A stretch of 5,756 bases of DNA from Candidatus Methanovirga basalitermitum (GTDB taxonomy: Archaea > Methanobacteriota > Methanobacteria > Methanobacteriales > Methanobacteriaceae), in the NCBI GenBank assembly GCA_031284445.1, contig JAISZW010000047.1, positions 1-5,756 on the forward strand, in the 5' to 3' direction. The position numbers and the translations under genes were made by a program. This document shows positions 5,043 through 5,756 of the stretch, piece by piece. The notes beneath the pieces were generated by a model, which was given only the letters and a program-made list of their open reading frames with translations, ran no database searches and was not told the DNA's origin. The first letter of the stretch is position 1; every line of letters begins with the position of its first letter.

Positions 5043-5579
5043 ATGAAAGTAATAGGTATTTGTGGTTTACCTGGTTCTGGAAAAAGTCTTATACATGAAA
5101 TAGCTAAGGATTATAATGTTATTATATATAATATGGGAGATGTAATCCGAGAAGAAGCTTTAAAAAGAGATATGAATACTGGTGATATAGCTATCCAATT
5201 AAGAAAAGAGGAAGGCGATAATGTAGTAGCTAAGTTAACTGTCGAAAGGATTAAAAAAAATGAGTATAAAAATAGATTGTTCATTATAGAAGGTATTAGA
5301 AGCTTATTCGAAGTTGATTTTATTAAGGAGAATTTCGAGGATTTTAAGCTACTTTCTATATTTGCAAGTCCAAAAACGCGTTTCATGCGTTTAAAGATGA
5401 GAAATCGTGAGGACGATAGTAATAGTCTTGATGAATTTAAAAAAAGAGATGAACGTGAACTTAAATTTGGAATAGCTAATGTAATAGTGTACTCTGATTA
5501 TTTAATAGTTAACGAGTATGATTTTGAAGATTATAAAAAAAAATTAAGAGAGTTTTTTAAATCAATTCATGTTAGTTAA
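5043..5579 (+). CDS. UPF0200 family P-loop nucleotide-binding protein (dephospho-CoA-kinase-like), function unproven
   Basis: The 178-residue protein matches the archaeal UPF0200 family (MJ1399-like). It has a Walker A loop GLPGSGKS (residues 8-15), MGDVIREEA (31-39) in the substrate region, IIEGIRSLFEVDF (81-93) with the likely Walker B-type acidic residue, and the family signature SPKTRF-x-RLK-x-RNREDDS (109-126). RDERELKFGI (135-144) and SDYLIVNE (151-158) follow. The fold is that of nucleoside-monophosphate and dephospho-CoA kinases, so an ATP-dependent small-molecule kinase is plausible. Archaea have a different, GTP-dependent dephospho-CoA kinase, so that name should not be transferred. 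The length is normal and no part is missing. It stands alone after a 328-bp gap from nifB. The ATG at 5043 is the first in frame, with only a weak GTGG upstream. Confidence 0.9.
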   Translation: MKVIGICGLPGSGKSLIHEIAKDYNVIIYNMGDVIREEALKRDMNTGDIAIQLRKEEGDNVVAKLTVERIKKNEYKNRLFIIEGIRSLFEVDFIKENFEDFKLLSIFASPKTRFMRLKMRNREDDSNSLDEFKKRDERELKFGIANVIVYSDYLIVNEYDFEDYKKKLREFFKSIHVS

Positions 5580-5609
5580 CGAATGAATATTACAATAACA
5601 ATGTGTCTC

Positions 5610-5679
5610 AAAAATATGAAAAATCAACGGAATCTCCATAGAGATTCAACATGATATACCATCAGATTTCATATTTTTT
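5610..5679 (+). terminator. Nested hairpin with terminal T6, candidate terminator of the UPF0200 gene
   Basis: The outer arms AAAAATATGAAA (5610-5621) and TTTCATATTTTT (5667-5678) pair over 12 bp. Inside them, GAATCTC (5630-5636) and GAGATTC (5641-5647) form a separate 7-bp hairpin with a 4-nt loop. The structure ends in T6 (5674-5679) and begins about 30 nt after the stop codon. Termination is the simplest reading, but a structured small RNA or a small inverted-repeat element is also possible. Beyond 5680 the sequence is AT-rich with nothing I can identify. Confidence 0.5.
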
Positions 5680-5756
5680 CCAAAAGTACATCCAAATTAA
5701 AAATTAATTATTAAAATAAAGATAAATGATTCTTTAAATTAAAAAATAAGTGATTT

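Noticed and set aside
5111..5386. 91-codon minus-strand frame inside the UPF0200 gene
   Set aside because: It is antisense to a conserved family protein and Ser/Leu-rich in the manner of reverse frames, so it is a shadow.

Overview
The window looks like chromosomal DNA of an AT-rich methanogenic archaeon of the order Methanobacteriales, of the Methanosphaera or Methanobrevibacter type. The grounds are very low GC, an archaeal CTP-dependent riboflavin kinase (RibK), an archaeal-type RibB, a NifB without the NifX-like tail, a UPF0200 P-loop protein, GGTG/GGAG-type ribosome binding sites and TATA-like promoters. The genus is inferred from general sequence character and not proven.

Layout. Positions 1-950 are accessory and decayed. 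A frameshifted C-terminal end of an ISXO2-like (IS1595 family) transposase (3-265, +) is followed by a small coiled-coil membrane protein (313-612, -). Next comes a badly decayed zinc-ribbon fragment resembling a transposase N-terminus (719-945, +). Positions 948-3512 hold three minus-strand genes, read in the order phosphoglycerate mutase-family protein, ribK, ribB. RibB makes the four-carbon precursor of riboflavin and RibK converts riboflavin to FMN, so these two work in one flavin pathway. The mutase-family gene upstream resembles the subfamily that has been proposed to be a homoserine kinase.

Positions 3513-3844 are a divergent promoter region. It contains an unusual 88-bp palindrome built of symmetric blocks around a single centre. 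nifB (3845-4714, +) follows, with no other nif gene in view. Its 3' end, including the stop codon and a hairpin, has been duplicated in tandem just downstream, and the copy has decayed. A 328-bp gap with possible gene debris leads to a UPF0200 nucleotide-binding protein (5043-5579, +). The window ends in a nested hairpin with a T-run, a candidate terminator.

I see no tRNA, rRNA, CRISPR array or obvious defence system. The points most worth checking are the nifB-upstream palindrome, the duplicated nifB tail, the true role of the mutase-family gene, and the two transposase remnants around the coiled-coil gene.
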